From Elmis aenea (Eukaryota > Arthropoda > Insecta > Coleoptera > Elmidae): DNA of 64,000 nt. Shown here piece after piece: positions 1-12,144 of the stretch. Within the stretch, counting starts at the first letter, position 1; each line of letters opens with the position of its first letter. Both the position numbers and the translations under genes were made by a program. The notes under the pieces were generated by a model. It was not told the origin of the DNA and searched no databases. It saw only the letters and a program-made list of their open reading frames with translations. Location: positions 20,419,674-20,483,673 of the forward strand of contig OX393579.1 in assembly GCA_947652605.1 (NCBI GenBank), given 5' to 3'.

Positions 1-150
1 AACCACCCCTTGGTCATTGTCGACGACCTTGAAAGACTTCTTCGGCAACCCCAAAAACCACACCCTCAAACATTTCAAAGACTCCTTCAGCAACCACCTC
101 CCGGTCATTGTCGACGACCTTGAAAGACTTCTTCGCGACCTTCAAACATC
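1..150. repeat. Degenerate tandem minisatellite, about 45-bp unit
   Basis: The segment from GGTCATTGTCGACGACCTTG at 12 recurs at 103 (spacing 91), and AAAGACTYCTTC recurs near 31, 77 and 123, giving a unit of roughly 45 bp. On the minus strand this reads as a repeated 15-residue motif (EEVFQG-like, FKVVDNDREVV). It could be the edge of a coding repeat continuing left of the window; no product is recognised. Confidence 0.5.
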
Positions 151-562
151 GATAATAGTAAGCTCCGGATGAATATGCCATCGGACTGTCGCAGGAACCG
201 TAGTATACTACTGTTATCCTCTTCTGCCGCATTCTCATTCGAGCCATATGCCACTACCACCCCTACCAATTCTTTCTTTGAAATCTGTACTTCTACCATC
301 AATACTCAAAATCCAAAAGTCAAAACCCGAAACTCGCATTCTGTTTGGGCCTCATCTGTGTTTATACTGTTTAGGCGCATGTGCATGGTTAGTAAATTGT
401 ATATAAAATATGTCTCCGTGTCACACACAGTTTTAAACGTTTGGAATTCTATATTGAAATCTATACAAGAAAAGCAATACAAGATATTCTATATCGTTTT
501 CTATATAGAAAACTATACCGTGTCACAGGGGCTTAAGAAACAAAAACAAAAATGTAAATGGA

Positions 563-757
563 CGCTGAATTTTGTGAAAAGAGGGTGGTGACCAAGACAA
601 AATGGTAAATAAAAAAAAGTCAAAACCGGTCTTAACCGTTATTAAATTTCGATTCACGAAAACGAAATGTTATGGGTGGGAACGTAAAGAACGAAACGAA
701 ATGTTTCGTTTTCGTTCCGATCAAAAACGAACGAAATATTTTTCGTTTTTAGTGCCT
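563..757 (+). repeat. hAT-like MITE family B, copy 1
   Basis: One of four copies (also 2095-2292, 27151-27390, 28170-28323) of a roughly 200-bp element. It combines AAAACCGGTTTTAACCGTTA-like sequence with tandem CGAAAACGAAA/TTTCGTTTTCG words and ends in a degenerate AGTCCCTG terminus. Copies 1 and 3 also share the GGGTGGTGA upstream part. Confidence 0.65.
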
Positions 758-766
758 ACTTAAAAG

Positions 767-2094
767 TACGGAAGTTTTGGTAGTACTCTAAACCTGCTCT
801 AATTGTAAGTTGATATTCTTTAACTAGCATTTTAATATATTTTAAGTAATATATGACATTAAATGTTTAAATTATAGGTCCCAGATGTTATGATTACCTT
901 TCAGACTAGTTTTCTGGCTGACGAAATAGACGAATGAAAGTAATCAAATTAACAAAAAAAAGTTATTTTACATTCAAACAGGCGCAGTTAGCTATTCACG
1001 AAATATATGTAATTAAACGGTCTATTGATATTTCAACAAAAACTTGACGTACAAATTGTTCGAGCGTAGTTCGTTTTCTACTGTAGAAAATTAAAAATAT
1101 AAAGATATGTTTGTGTGTGTGTAATAACATTGGCGTGCACGATGCAAGCTAAACAAATTCTAGTGTTAAATACAACACAGCCATGGGTGGATTCCAAAGA
1201 GATGAAGGAAACACCACCAGCGGCCAAATTATATGCTGTCAAACGACAGAAAACCGATCTGTGGTATTCTTCTCCCTCTAATTAGTCCCACTAAACGCTG
1301 TTTAAGCAAGTTTAAATCGCACGAACTCTCATTGCCTTTCTAATGGCTCTGCCGGGTTACTCAACTGCTATTCCAGCGTTATTATAATAATGACGATATA
1401 GTTAGGTACGTACACCTTACTTTGAGCCATTTCCTTGTGCAACGCATGAAGTGTCGAATACGAAAGAATGGGATATAATTAAAGCCGTAATTAAAAAGGA
1501 GCAATTACGGTGAAAGCTGGTAAAAATATTGTTTGGTTATCCTGAGATAATTGACATTAAATTGTGTTAGTTAGGAGTGTAAGCGTCGCCCATGGGCGTG
1601 AATTTTCAGTTAACAATGTTCGTTTCGACGATATTGAGTAACTTCATAGTAAAAAAAAGAATACACGGTAGTCTAATAATAATTTTAAGGAATACAATTA
1701 AAAAATGCATAAGAAGGTATACATTGAAAAAAAAACTAAAACAAATGTTGAAGATTTTTTATTGGCCACTTGATAACATTTCGCAATCTTCACGAAAGCT
1801 TTTTTGGTGCAAAGCTACAAAAAACGACGAAGGTTATGCTTTGTTTACCGTTGATCAAAGTATAGTATCATTTGACTAAATTGTAATACGAGTAGGGGAA
1901 GGTGGTATATACTGTGACACTTTTTTTAAAATTTGCGTAACTTTTGAACGGTTTAATTTGCATACCTCAAATTGATATGAGATATTCATAGATGGTCCGT
2001 CAGTCTAAAATATGCTGTCCGTGAGCATCAAAACCCATCGGCATCGTTTATATTTTAGTTGAGACGCAAATATTGTTATCGTATTTATAGAGGG
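767..2094. other. AT-rich spacer, no gene recognised
   Basis: It contains a short TG run near 1113 and an open frame at 1592-1879 (95 codons) whose Lys/Asn-rich translation looks like random AT-rich DNA. I see nothing supportable. Confidence 0.5.
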
Positions 2095-2292
2095 TTGTGG
2101 TTGTGGTGACGAAACAAAAATTGATTTAATGACGACAAAAAAAATATTTTAAAACCGGTTTTAACCGTTATTATTTCGGTTCACGAAAACGAAAAAAGAA
2201 TTTTTTCGGTTAGAACGAAAAGAACGAAAACGATATATTTCGTTTTCGTTCCGAACAGAAACGAACGGAATTTTTTTCGTTTTTAGTCCCTG
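2095..2292 (+). repeat. hAT-like MITE family B, copy 2
   Basis: Same organisation as the copy at 563: AAAACCGGTTTTAACCG at about 2152, then CGAAAACG words, ending TTTTTAGTCCCTG at 2292. The reverse complement CAGGGACTAAAAACG resembles hAT termini. Confidence 0.65.
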
Positions 2293-2831
2293 GTAATAAA
2301 TGTACACAAATTCTGAAAAGACAGTCTTTTTCACCAAAAACAGAAATGACTGCTGATTTTTACCAAGACGCTTATTTAAAACGCAAGTAGTTAACCAGGA
2401 ACTTGTTTCCCGGATTTTATCAGCATTTAGGAAATACTCGAAAATTTGAATCGAATTTAGCTGACCGTGATAGATCTTGCTTCATTAGAACACCTGAATT
2501 ATAGAAAGACTTTTGACCCGAAAATTAACCCACAACTTCGGATGGACCAATGCTATTAGGGTATTTTTATTTATTTTAATAAGTAATGCCTTTAAAATGT
2601 ACCATATTTTGAACATTCTAGAAAACTAAATTTTTTTTTCAATTTTGATCAATAAAAATTAATCTTGGTGAAGCAATAAATTAGACGCTTTTACCACACA
2701 ATGATAACTTAAACTCGATTAGCGTAAAGCTTAAATGTTTAAATATTAACGATAACAAATTTAAATGTTTTTTTTTTGTTTTGTTTAATGTAAAATTAGT
2801 GACAAATGGTAAACTTATCTATCTCTTTTTT

Positions 2832-3115
2832 AAATAATCATTACTACTGACGCTGACGTGCTCATTTAACACAGATACAGACAACCACGATAATATGGTT
2901 CTTAACTTACACAACACGGTTTTGATCTAAAACGTTTAGAAAAATTCTCATTTTCAAAGGAAGTGTCAAACACAAATAATCATTACTACTGACGCTGACG
3001 TGCTCATTTAACACAGATACAGACAACCACGATAATATGGTTCTTAACTTACACAACACGGTTTTGATCTAAAACGTTTAGAAAAATTCTCATTTTCAAA
3101 GGAAGTGTCAAACAC
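2832..3115 (+). repeat. Perfect-looking 142-bp tandem duplication
   Basis: Unit one is 2832-2973 and unit two 2974-3115. By eye the two are identical from AAATAATCATTACTACTGAC to GGAAGTGTCAAACAC. Such identity in otherwise decayed DNA suggests a recent duplication, or an assembly artefact. Confidence 0.9.
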
Positions 3116-3130
3116 TCTTAATTCCATGCT

Positions 3131-3322
3131 ATGAAATTTACAAATCATGGAATAAAACCAAACCAGTTTACAGATTTTCAAAACAGTGCAGAATATACAC
3201 GAAAATGGATAATGCAAAAAAGTTCAGAAAATAAAGATATTCTACAGCATAGTTCTTGTTTGATTCTGCTTAACGACGATGGAAGGAAAAAAATAGATAA
3301 CCGTATTTTATTTGAAATTTGA
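3131..3322 (+). other. Unrecognised 63-codon open frame
   Basis: It begins MKFTNHGIKPNQFTDFQNSA and ends with LLNDDGRKKIDNRILFEI. The composition is more protein-like than neighbouring open frames and it may be part of a decayed transposase. No family is identified. Confidence 0.2.
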
Positions 3323-4105
3323 GGAACGCAGGTTGAGTTATTATCGGTTTACTAACAATTGAATTTTGATAATTATAACATTAAAGTGTCTTTTTGTAAG
3401 CTTTTGTAATGAAACCCTGTTTTTGTAGGTATTCGATTTTGCCATTTAGATATATTTAAAACATTTAAACAGTTAATTTTTAGCGTTAACCTAAATTATC
3501 CATACTTTTGCTCTAATATAACTAAGTGGTGATTTACAGCAAGATTTACATATTCCCTACAAGATTCGAAGAATTTTTTATGTGACCTCAAATTCCCCCA
3601 AATTGCAGTTAAAAAAGTAATAAATTGAGACTCTTGCATCGCTTATGGGAAATTTTAAGTGTTCAGTAATTTAAATTGCCTTTGGGACACTATAGGTGCT
3701 GAAAATGTTATTTTTCAAGATCTAACCTGAAGCAAAACTGCCAGTTATTGATTAACTAGGTATAAAATTGGTTGCATCTTGCCACTTACCGATTTCTCAT
3801 TTTGATCAACTGCTTATTAAATATCGAGCATAGCTGATATGGTTAAATTTGTTGAATAATATCATGAAATTAAACGTACGAAAAATGATGGAAAATAAAA
3901 TACTTCATAAAAATGTTACGACATGGGTTTTATTAAGACAATTAAAGCTGTAATGTTTTTTTACCGAAATGTAATTCATAACTAACGAAAAGCTTTTTAA
4001 TAAAAATATAGGTATGTTTTTAAATAATTACCCATGACTTATACCTATAGGTACGAAAAAAGTGTGTTTTTTTTTTAAATTTAAAATAATAAATTGATAA
4101 TACGA

Positions 4106-4620
4106 TTATTTCGCGCAAAAATTTTCAATATGAGCAACGCAGTGACATATAAAGAATTTCCTTAAAAATTCGGTTTTAAATTTCTTAGTCAGAAGCGTAG
4201 TTAATTCGAAGCAATTTTTTACTTCTAAATCAGTTTTTAATACAAAATAGAGATTCTCAGTTGTTGTAGTTCCTTTCATCCTTACCAAATCTAATAATTC
4301 TTCTGTAACATTTAACTTTATATCTACTCCACGAAAAAAAAATACAAGTTGAGCAGTATTAGATACATCTGTCAATTCATCAAGACAAATAGAATAAGAC
4401 AAACATTTATTAGCACTATATTTAAAAGTTGATATTACGTTTTCTGCCAATTTATCAATTTATCTGGCCACAGTAAATCTAAATAAAATACTCCTGATAT
4501 TTTAATAAAAGCTATTTTTCAGAGAAAATAAAGTTCACAGCCATTTTAATACATTCTTTTATTAAACTACAATCAGAGAATGGTTTCAGATGTTTAGCTG
4601 AAATATTAAAAATTTGCTAT
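4106..4620 (-). pseudogene. hAT transposase relic (Charlie8/GTF2IRD2-like)
   Basis: On the minus strand KPFSDCSLIKECIKMAVNF (about 4530-4590) is followed, after frame breaks, by SICLDELTDVSNTAQLVFF, the phrase VTEELLDLVRMKGTTTTENL and a Cys/His end, CHCVAHIENFCAK. This order (KPFTDG block, D-E-[ST]-D block, TEELL..GTTTGE block, C.H block) is that of the hAT transposases from which vertebrate GTF2IRD2 derives. Stops and frameshifts make it non-functional. Confidence 0.8.
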
Positions 4621-4640
4621 TGTTATGGGGCCTTATTGTT

Positions 4641-5214
4641 CAGGTCTGTTTTATACTACACTATTTTTTCGTTTAAGAAAATCGTATACGATTTTCTAGT
4701 ACGGTGTCAATCAGAAATTACAAATCTTGAACGAAAAATTCGTACGAAATTACTACCGTCCCTATATGCGTCCAATTTTAGCATGCGCGCATGCGTATTC
4801 TACTGTTACTGTATCTGACCGCATGTCATTTGTGGATTGTGAGTTACGTTAACTAAAACAATCAAACGATGTTAAATAGAGTACTACTTATTACCGTTAT
4901 CCCTCACAATTTATTTTGTAGGAACAAATATGTAGAATGGAACAAGCGTTAAATATACGTTAAATTTGAAAATGATTCGCTTTCTGTTCTGTGATCAAAT
5001 TGAACATTTGACATGGTTACTCAAGGTGCCAACAAAATATGATAAAAGTAACTAAAAAGTAACCAAAATATATTGGGGTTTTCGTACCAAAAAATAGTAC
5101 AATGTAAAAGGTTAATATTTTCCATGCTACCTAAATTCTTGAACGAAATTTTTGTATCAAAAATCGTATACGATTTTCTTAAACGAAAAATAGTATAGTA
5201 TAAAACAGTCTATA
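4641..5214. mobile_element. Inverted-repeat element with ~60-bp TIRs
   Basis: The left arm 4643-4705 (GTCTGTTTTATACTACACTA, then TTCGTTTAAGAAAATCG and TATACGATTTTCT) matches the reverse complement of the right arm 5150-5211. The interior contains a GC-rich palindrome, GCATGCGCGCATGC, near 4782. No coding capacity. The class is unknown; no target duplication was recognised. Confidence 0.7.
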
Positions 5215-5760
5215 CGCATTTTTGAATAAGTTTTGTTATCCCTTTAAGTTCTTTTATTTCCATTATTCTTTATCTTCTTAAATCACCTGTTGATTTCCCA
5301 TATTTTTTTAGCAATTTTTGACACAATGTTATACTCTTTAAAAACAACAATGCTTGTAATCACTGGCGTACGCAAGGGGGAAGGATTAGGAGGATAAATC
5401 CCCCCGAAAGTTGAAAAGATCTAAAATTGTGCGACAGACTGCCTTTCCATACATATAAAATATACATGTTTGTATCTTTTACTTATAAATACAAAAAACT
5501 GATCGCAGGAAGAATATTTCCAATAAAGAAAATTAATTTTTGGTGTTGACGAGTGTTGTTGAAGACACCCATAATAGCACCAGAAAAATCAGTAAGCAGT
5601 TAGAGTTAAGTCAAGCCCCACACAGGTTTAGAAACACTAGTAAAGTTCATAAAAATAATAAAATTGATTTGGTTGCCAATTAATTTATTACTTATGTTAT
5701 AAGTGAATCCACAATTCAAGAAATAAAAGACAAGTTTTTGACGTTAGTGAAGTGAACAGT
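5215..5760. other. Spacer with one solitary transposon terminus
   Basis: CACTGGCGTACGCAAGGGGG at about 5361 looks like a solitary DNA-transposon end common in insect genomes. The rest is AT-rich without recognised content. Confidence 0.35.
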
Positions 5761-7560
5761 CAGTTTTTTTGATTTCCACGGCACTCTATTTGCTTCAATA
5801 ACGATTTGAAAAAAAATGTCGAATATCTCGAAAAGTATGAGTTTTTGATATAGGACATACTTAACAAAACGTGAAGCTCTCCTAGAGACGAATTCGATGA
5901 CATGAAAAATTACAGGGGTTTGCATTTAAAATTGAGTTACAAGCTTTTGAAAATCATGGAAGTTGCCACCTATTTATGAACACCCTGTACGCGTGATTCA
6001 AACTTTTTCATATCGAGCGAATAGTGCAATGTTTTCTACATGTCCTTACCAAATTACAACTCTGTACTTCGAAAAATAACTTCAGAATTTTTTAAATAAT
6101 AAATAAAGACTTGAAACCTTGAAAAATAAAAAATAATTTTTTTTTTAGCTACAAGGCTGCATAAAAATCTGTAGTATTTTATATTGAAGCAAAGGCTAAA
6201 ATAAAGGCGGTCATAAATATTAAATTAAAAATAGGGTGTTGTATTTGAAATATAAAAGTTGCTATTGGTTCCAGAGAGGTGACTCACCCTGTATATTTGA
6301 AAATATTTGTATCGTGTTCGGAAGAAAAAACTGTATGAAATACCGTTTATATCAACTTTCTATCTCAAACAGTTTAGCCACAATCGACCGATCCCGCACT
6401 AATGATTCACCCTGTGTAAAGTTAGTTATTATTTTGTTCTTAGGTATTTTAAATTTCTATGAACGCTACCCTTTTTGTCTGTGGTAGTGTTCACGTTAGA
6501 TGTAATTAATTAGTGTATTATAACTTCTCGAAAAGCGCTTTCGCTTCCCAAAACGTTTACTAAAATTTATTTTAAGAGGGTGGATACTAAATAGCCATAA
6601 CCATATGTTTAGAGTAAAATAATCGACACGAACCCTATAATAATCTAAAGCAGCGTTTATGCGCCCCACAATAATTTACCTCCGTGCACAGGTATGCGTC
6701 TGTAAATTTAAACGGGACATGATATCCTTAATAGATAATATTTAAGATAAATATTGGATTTTTTTGTTAATAAATGCTTTGGTATTTTTTATTGAGAAAA
6801 AAAACGTTTAGAAACTCTTTATACATGTTTCAAATTTTAACATTTCTGGAACAGGCATTTTGATTAATATTTAGTCAATTTCGATCATCTCTAAAGCAAA
6901 ATTACCTCCGGATTTATAAAATCTGTTAAAATAATTTTGTTGGATTATTCGTGCTTTAGATTGAAAGTATACAGGGTGTTGCAAATATTGGCTCCCCTGG
7001 TTATTTTACGACAAAAGTGTTGGTATAAAAGTTGTTCAGAATCAAAAACTATGTAAGATTTTGCACTTGCATTTTCAATTTGGTTAGCATTTCCGCTTCC
7101 GTTGGGAAAACTTAAGAAATATCGCAGTAATCTGGTTTCCTATAGCTTTTTATGGATTTTATGCAACTTAACAATATGCATCTTAAACTGAGGGTTGCAA
7201 TGCAGAATCATCCAATCTTTAGAAACAAATTAACTTGTTATAACTTATAACCTTTTTTATAACGTACTGCAAATGTTACGATTTGAGCAACCTGTCTTTT
7301 AGTACCTACATATCTATCGGTTTCCAAAATGTACATCTTTTTATAGTATTAAGTTTACGAATGGAAAAAACAAAAAATGTAGCAAAGAAAAGGAACAATT
7401 TACTATACAGGGTGTGTATAAATTGGCGAAAGCGCTACACGTGGCGATGTTCTTTGTAAAATTCTAAGTCGAAAATCTTAATACAAAAATGTTGTAATAT
7501 GCTTCCTATGGCATAAGGAACCATTAAAAAAAAAAAAAAATTGGCAACACTTCATCCATT
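5760..7560. repeat. Scattered arms of TATACAGGGTG foldback family
   Basis: Termini of the type ACAGGGTG or its complement CACCCTGT occur near 5989, 6224, 6283, 6408, 6970 and 7407. The sequence GATATCTCGAAAAGTAT-like near 5823 also occurs in the intact hairpin at 50263-51929. These are solitary or truncated arms; I could not pair them into complete elements. Confidence 0.5.
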
Positions 7561-8173
7561 GATCTGCGTTTGCATATTTTTTTATTAGCAATTTTTACTT
7601 AGGTATTCATAATAATTGTTCGAACTGAAAGCCGTCAGTTCGTAAACATAGCTGCAAACTTTTAGGTGTCGTCTAACACAAACTAAAAATAATTACGAGA
7701 AAAACAGAGATGACATCTAATGACAATGTTGCCATGTGTATTATTTTCATTCAAATCAGTGATTTACATATTTTTAACACCAATTTTTGAAAGGAAGAAC
7801 ACAATATTTAGGAAAAAATACTATTCGAAATTTATTTTTATTCCAAATTGCAGCTTTTTCATTTGCAAGTATTAAATAATAACGCCGATTTTTTCCTTCC
7901 GTCGCGCTGTATATGCCTTTCTGGGCATCCTGTCTTCTACTAATCTACATACGATACATGAACAAGTCATCTTAGTTGTGCCTTTTGAATGTTTCGTTCT
8001 ATTGGTTGTACTTTAAGTTTTTTTTATGGGTTTAGTTTCTAATTTTGTCCCTACGCGTTTTACCTAAAAATTTTCTTTAAAACATCACTTCCATACCTGA
8101 TACCTCTAATACGGCTTTATTGGTTTTTTTGGTTGTGGTCCATGATTCGTAAACATATTGGGATGGGTTAAAC

Positions 8174-8616
8174 GAGGGACCCGAACCGAACCGGAACTGG
8201 GACAAAGACCGGAACGAACCGGTGCCTTTTTCATGTACCGTGAACCGGAAATGAACTTTTTATTTAAAAAATAAGAAAACCGCTAAATAGAACCGAGCCG
8301 ACTGGTGTGAACCGGTTCAAGCTGCTTTAACCGGTTCACACAGCGATTCGGACCAATTTTTTTAATGGCATTGTAAATTTTTTATTTTCGTAATTTTCTT
8401 TACATTTTACTAAAAATAGAAAAATTTCAGGTAGTTCAATTTATAAATATGCATTGTCATCATATTTCGCATTGAACCGGAACCGGAACTGAACCTTTGC
8501 CGCCGAACCGGTTACCGAATCATTATAAAATAAAGACCGGTTGTTCGGAAAGTAAACCGAAAAGTTAAAATTTATCGAAGCGGTAACCGGAACTGAACCG
8601 TTGTTCCTTACGATAG
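8174..8616. repeat. hAT-like MITE with CCGGAAC/GAACCGG words
   Basis: The ends are AGGGACCCGAACCGAACCGG at about 8172 and, on the other strand, AAGGAACAACGGTTCAG at about 8612. Both subterminal regions are tandem variations on AACCGGAACCGG. The interior is AT-rich. No clear 8-bp target duplication. Confidence 0.5.
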
Positions 8617-8620
8617 ATCT

Positions 8621-10885
8621 CTACCTTCGTTTCTTTGGGTATCTGTCTTTTTCCAAGGAACTGTTTTTTTTTAACTATGTTTCTTATTGCGCAATTATTT
8701 TATGATACATATAGGTACCTATACCTATGTATATCACTACACGTCGCTTATTATATTCAGTAATAATAAAGAAATTGATGAAGTACGATTTAGAAGACCG
8801 TTGTGCATTAGGCAACCATTACCAAAGTTAGGTACACACAACTGTTGTGTTAAAATATTTTCCAATTTTACAAATTAATCATTAAATCATTTGTTGATTT
8901 TAAACAAAATCATAAACTTCTACGGCCTACTTAATTTATTAGTCAAGCAATACATTTAAAAACAATTATATTTATAGTTTTATTTAAAATTTACGAAAAG
9001 TAATGTTAAGAAATTTCCTTAATATCAAAAATAGCTTGTAAATTGTAACCAGCTTCTTAAATAAAATATATCTATGAACTAATTATTTTAAACTTTGTAA
9101 CAGATTACTGATTTATTTTGAAAAGCTTTTAGATCCCATGTTCGAATATTGTCACGCTATTAAAATAACAATGTTCGTATGTATGTTGGTAACAAGCAAC
9201 CAAAATGCAATAAATTGCTGATGTAACTATAAATTCGTGAAACTGATTGTCTACAATTAAAATACTGGTTTGCAGTAGTCTTAAAACGCTGTAAGATGTA
9301 CATAGAATTTTATTATTTATCAGTTAAGAAACGTCCAAATAATTTCCAAAAACCAGTTGTATTTTATGAAGGCAATTTAAATAAATAAGTTGTTAACCCC
9401 TGATGGTAAGGATATAAATTTACCGACTACCGTTTACAGAAATAAAAAGCCTTCGAATGTAAAAAATAAATTATAGGCTTGCAGACAAAAAATTGGTATC
9501 ATAATATCTGAGTAGAGGACACAAATATCCCAAAAATTACCCCCTGTGACTCAGAAGTCACATTAACACAAAAATCGACCCTAAATTCTTCTTCGAAACA
9601 CTAGGGTTTCACAAAAAACGCATCTGTGACATTTTTCAAAGAAAACGCCTACCTTAAATCTGGTTGATCTAACCACAACACAATAGAATTTGCTGAGAAG
9701 TTATTTACTAACATCAGCTGAAGTAGAAAAACTACCCTTGGAATGTTTAAAGGAACTTTAGACAGTATTTGGGGTCCGTTTTTCAGATTTGTTTTAGGTA
9801 ACGCGCTTAATATGCAAGTGTTAATTATTATATTTGTTTGTCCACAGGGTGTGTGGTTGGTGTAAGAAATTAATAATTTGAATAATCATTTGAAGACCAC
9901 CTCTCGATTCTGGACAATGCGTGAACCTGGGAATGTAAGGTCGATTGTCATATTTTACGTTGGTCACTCAATTAGTTGGGTCTATTGCCACCTGCAGCGT
10001 CACTGACAATCCACAATCGCTCATGCTTCCGTTTGTCATGGTTGCCAACAAAGCACACTGCCAATCGCTTTGTTTAGTTGCCAGCGTTGTCTTCTCGTAT
10101 CTTATCGTTGATTATTCGTAGTTAATTGTACTTTATGCTGTGTAACCACACGTATTGAACTTGGAATTGTGTATAATGAATTTGATTCTCACGTTTTCAG
10201 TTACAGCCTTTTAAAAACGAATAGGTACATACTTAATGTAGATCACGATTTCTTCGGAAGTGATTTAGCCTTATTAATGCCTGAAAGAGTAGGGATGTTT
10301 CTCTAGATTTACAGCTAATTTACGGCTGAATGGGAAATTATCTAAAAAGTTTTGCTAAAGGCAAAAGAATTTTGACAAGCGATACCTTAGGCCTTAGGCC
10401 TTTGTGACTTTAAAGTTCATTTACATGTTATTCTCGATTAATCGTCGAACATTTTCATATTGTATTGCAATCATAAATATTTTGCTATCTTCCAATCATA
10501 ATTAAACCTAAAGTTTTAAGGACAGTTTTAACTTTTTATGTGAACTATTCTATTTTTAGAGGTATTGTAAAATAAAAAAGCAAAAACAAATTTCGTAAAT
10601 TTCCTCTTCAAGCGAGACTTGCTGGATCAATAAAAATACAAAATGGCACAAAGTTATTACAGTAGAATCCTGCTTATCCTAAGTAATATGTTCCAAAGGA
10701 ACCTCTTTTGATCATAAACTCGTAACACGAAAAGTTACGTCAATTATTTTTAAATAAGTTGGATTGAAAGACTTTAAAGTGATTGTGTGCGATGTACGTT
10801 ATGGTTTGATGTTATGTAGACCTACCGTAAAATTTCAGCTATAACACGCACTCGTATATAAAACGCATGCTTGATTTATTATATA
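8621..10885. other. AT-rich intergenic region, no gene recognised
   Basis: It holds only short random-looking open frames. 9940-10160 is noticeably less AT-rich, but has no recognised coding or promoter element. Confidence 0.4.
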
Positions 10886-11232
10886 CCAGCGTAGTGACCC
10901 GGCTTCGCTCGGTGAATTTTTTTATCAATCACAGACTACTCGCGCTTCGCGCTCGCGCGCGGTGGACGTTTTTGACCTTTTGAGAATTTTGGATCTTTTG
11001 GGAATTTTTGTATCTATTGAGAATTTTTGTATCTATTGAGAATTTTGAAACTTTTGTGATATTTGGATCTTTTGGAAATTTTGGTTCTTTTGAACTTTTG
11101 GGAATTCTCATATAGCCTATGTTCTTTCCATGGTCCTATAGATTGTCTGTGCCAAATTTGGTCAGGATCGGATGAGTGGTATAGGAATGCATAAAGGACA
11201 TACATACATACATTCATTTTTATATATATAGA
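10886..11232 (-). mobile_element. Short non-autonomous Helitron, minus orientation
   Basis: Read on the minus strand it starts TCTATATATATAAAAATG at 11232 and ends with a GC-rich hairpin region (CCGAGCGAAGCCGGG) and CTGG at 10886. It sits between host A and T (A at 11233, T at 10885 on that strand), the Helitron signature. The interior carries a degenerate tandem motif of about 16 nt (TTTTGAGAATTTTGG-like) and no ORF of its own. Confidence 0.7.
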
Positions 11233-11523
11233 TTTGATATCAAAAATTAGGTATTTTGTATTACTCGCGTATAAACCCACCCGAGTTTTAGAGGTCAGAT
11301 ATAAGTAAAATTGTTGCGTGTTATACGCGAGAACATACGGTTTCAACATGAAGAACTTGGTGATCTCAGAAACCATTAGAGATAGAAGGATGGTTAAAAT
11401 AGCCAATAAGTGTGAATTATAAGCTTACTTTTTTGACTCATATTTATAGATGGCATCTGCAGCAAATATATCTAAATTCCTGTATGATTAAATTTTTTGT
11501 GAATGCGTCCGTTGATGATGATA

Positions 11524-12140
11524 AAAGGAATTTTTGAAAAGAAAGTCTGGTTTTACAGGACGAAATTAATAACCCATTTTGCTTTATTGGTATACTAACA
11601 TGTTTCGACTAGGTGATATCCTAATCTTCTTCAGAGTAAACTATAATGTAATAATTTGCTGATAATACTATGTAACATAATAATTATGTATGACAAAAAT
11701 AGTTGGTTTATAAAAATACTTACGTTGTCCAATATATCTAAGGTTAAGTAAGTGTTAATTTGAAAAACACGTGGTCAAAATTTTGTAAAAAAACGTTGTG
11801 GAAAATTTTAAAAGGCCGTAACTTAATCAAATGTGCAATATGTATATATAACAACACTATTAATAAACTTGAAATTTGTCATTATAAACTTAAAAGTAAA
11901 CATTTTAAAATAGATGATACAGAACGGATGTGCACATTTTTGAACAAATACAGTGACGTGAAACAGGATTATATCATACCTACACACCATCACAGTATTA
12001 TCAGTAAATTATTACATTATAGTTTACTCTGAAGAAGATTAGGATATCACCTAGTCGAAACATGTTAGTATACCAATAAAATAAAAATGGGTTATTAATT
12101 TCGTCCTGTAAAACCAGACTTTCTTTTCAAAAATTCCTTT
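11524..12140. mobile_element. Inverted-repeat (Penelope-like?) element with hammerhead motif in both arms
   Basis: The left arm 11524-11670 and right arm 11995-12140 are near-perfect inverted repeats of about 146 bp. Each contains CTCTGAAGAAGATTAGG, a loop, and CCTAGTCGAAACATGTTAG, which folds as a hammerhead ribozyme (plus strand 12022-12073). Penelope-like elements carry hammerheads in their terminal pseudo-LTRs and often have these in inverted orientation. The 320-bp interior has a 90-codon frame (11760-12032) of unknown nature and no recognisable reverse transcriptase. Confidence 0.65.
12022..12073 (+). ncRNA. Hammerhead ribozyme-like motif
   Basis: Core CUGAAGA at 12029-12035 and GAAA at 12057-12060. 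Stem II is GATTAGG/CCTAGTC (12037-12043 with 12050-12056, one G-U pair, loop ATATCA). Stem III is only ACA/TGT (12060-12065). Stem I is GTTTACT/AGTATAC (12022-12028 with 12067-12073, one mismatch). Predicted cleavage follows U12066. One unpaired A at 12036 departs from the consensus. The same motif lies on the minus strand of the left arm, about 11590-11645. Confidence 0.6.
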
Positions 12141-12144
12141 AATT

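Noticed and set aside
11014..11406. 130-codon minus-strand open frame
   Set aside because: Its C-terminal half is the tandem repeat of the short Helitron and the rest is AT-rich flank; no family resemblance.
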